Part shown: piece by piece, positions 63,864-64,000 of the stretch
Layout: every line of letters starts with the position of its first letter
Numbering within the stretch: position 1 is the first letter of the stretch
From: Atopsyche davidsoni
Taxonomy: Eukaryota; Arthropoda; Insecta; Trichoptera; Hydrobiosidae
Reading direction: 5' to 3'
Assembly: GCA_022113835.1 (NCBI GenBank)
Contig: JAILWY010000008.1
Span: 15,001 to 79,000, forward strand
Length of the DNA stretch: 64,000 nucleotides
Notes under the pieces: generated by a model
Seen by the model: only the letters and a program-made list of their open reading frames with translations
Told to the model about the DNA's origin: nothing
Databases searched by the model: none
Made by a program: the position numbers and the translations under genes

Positions 63864-64000
63864 TTGTTTATTATTTATTTAAATAAACATTTAATATTAT
63901 TTATGTACATATTTATACTATATGCGTTGTTTTCGTGGTATGATCAAAACTAAAGTTAAATAATTTGATTTAACATTTTGTCTACAAATATATATATTTT

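Overview
The window is nuclear DNA of an insect, most probably a moth or butterfly. The evidence is: split genes with canonical GT/AG introns; a six-exon insect odorant receptor; an MBF2-family secreted protein; insect-type TTAGG telomere-like repeats beside an R1-clade LINE; an errantivirus (Ty3/gypsy with env); a Helitron; and strong base-composition swings between AT-rich intergenic DNA and very GC-rich genes and islands. The order Lepidoptera is inferred; no species can be named.

Layout. 1-8 kb: an ACAG microsatellite, then two errantivirus units in tandem that share a central LTR. The first unit has lost most of gag and all of integrase. The shared LTR is split by a 5'-truncated LINE with a 16-bp target duplication. 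The second unit stops at the start of pol, where an 11-copy, 62-bp minisatellite begins. 8-16.6 kb: a transposon graveyard holding a decayed transposon-type protein on the minus strand, a TTAA-flanked MITE, an R1-clade LINE with fused ORF1 and RT and a TTAGG tract, a second R1 fragment, and retro-tails. Two orphan terminal exons also lie here, one BESS-like (+) and one GalNAc-transferase lectin-like (-). 17-19 kb: a complete odorant receptor gene (+). 20-26 kb: a CpG-rich island, unrecognised DNA, a short non-autonomous retroelement and AT satellites. 26.8-27.8 kb: RYBP (-), a Polycomb PRC1 subunit. 33.4-34.7 kb: FBXL14/Ppa (-), an F-box/LRR ubiquitin-ligase adaptor. 39.4-49.3 kb: Wnt5 (+), five coding exons, with an MBF2-like gene nested in intron 1. 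52.0-54.4 kb: the exosome subunit Ski6/Rrp41 (-), five exons. 55-64 kb: GC-rich candidate regulatory blocks, a Tigger/pogo fossil, a Helitron with a doubled 5' end, a G-rich minisatellite and a TA palindrome.

The host genes do not form one pathway. Wnt5 (signal), Ppa/FBXL14 (protein turnover) and RYBP (chromatin) are developmental regulators in GC-rich surroundings; Ski6 is housekeeping RNA decay; the receptor and the MBF2 protein are lineage-specific insect families. FBXL14 and Wnt5 point away from each other across a CpG-rich interval and may share upstream DNA. I found no clearly new multi-gene system. The most unusual structures are the tandem, integrase-less but env-bearing errantivirus; the minisatellite with a three-unit higher-order period; a cluster of three perfect palindromes upstream of Wnt5; and the Helitron with two 5' termini.
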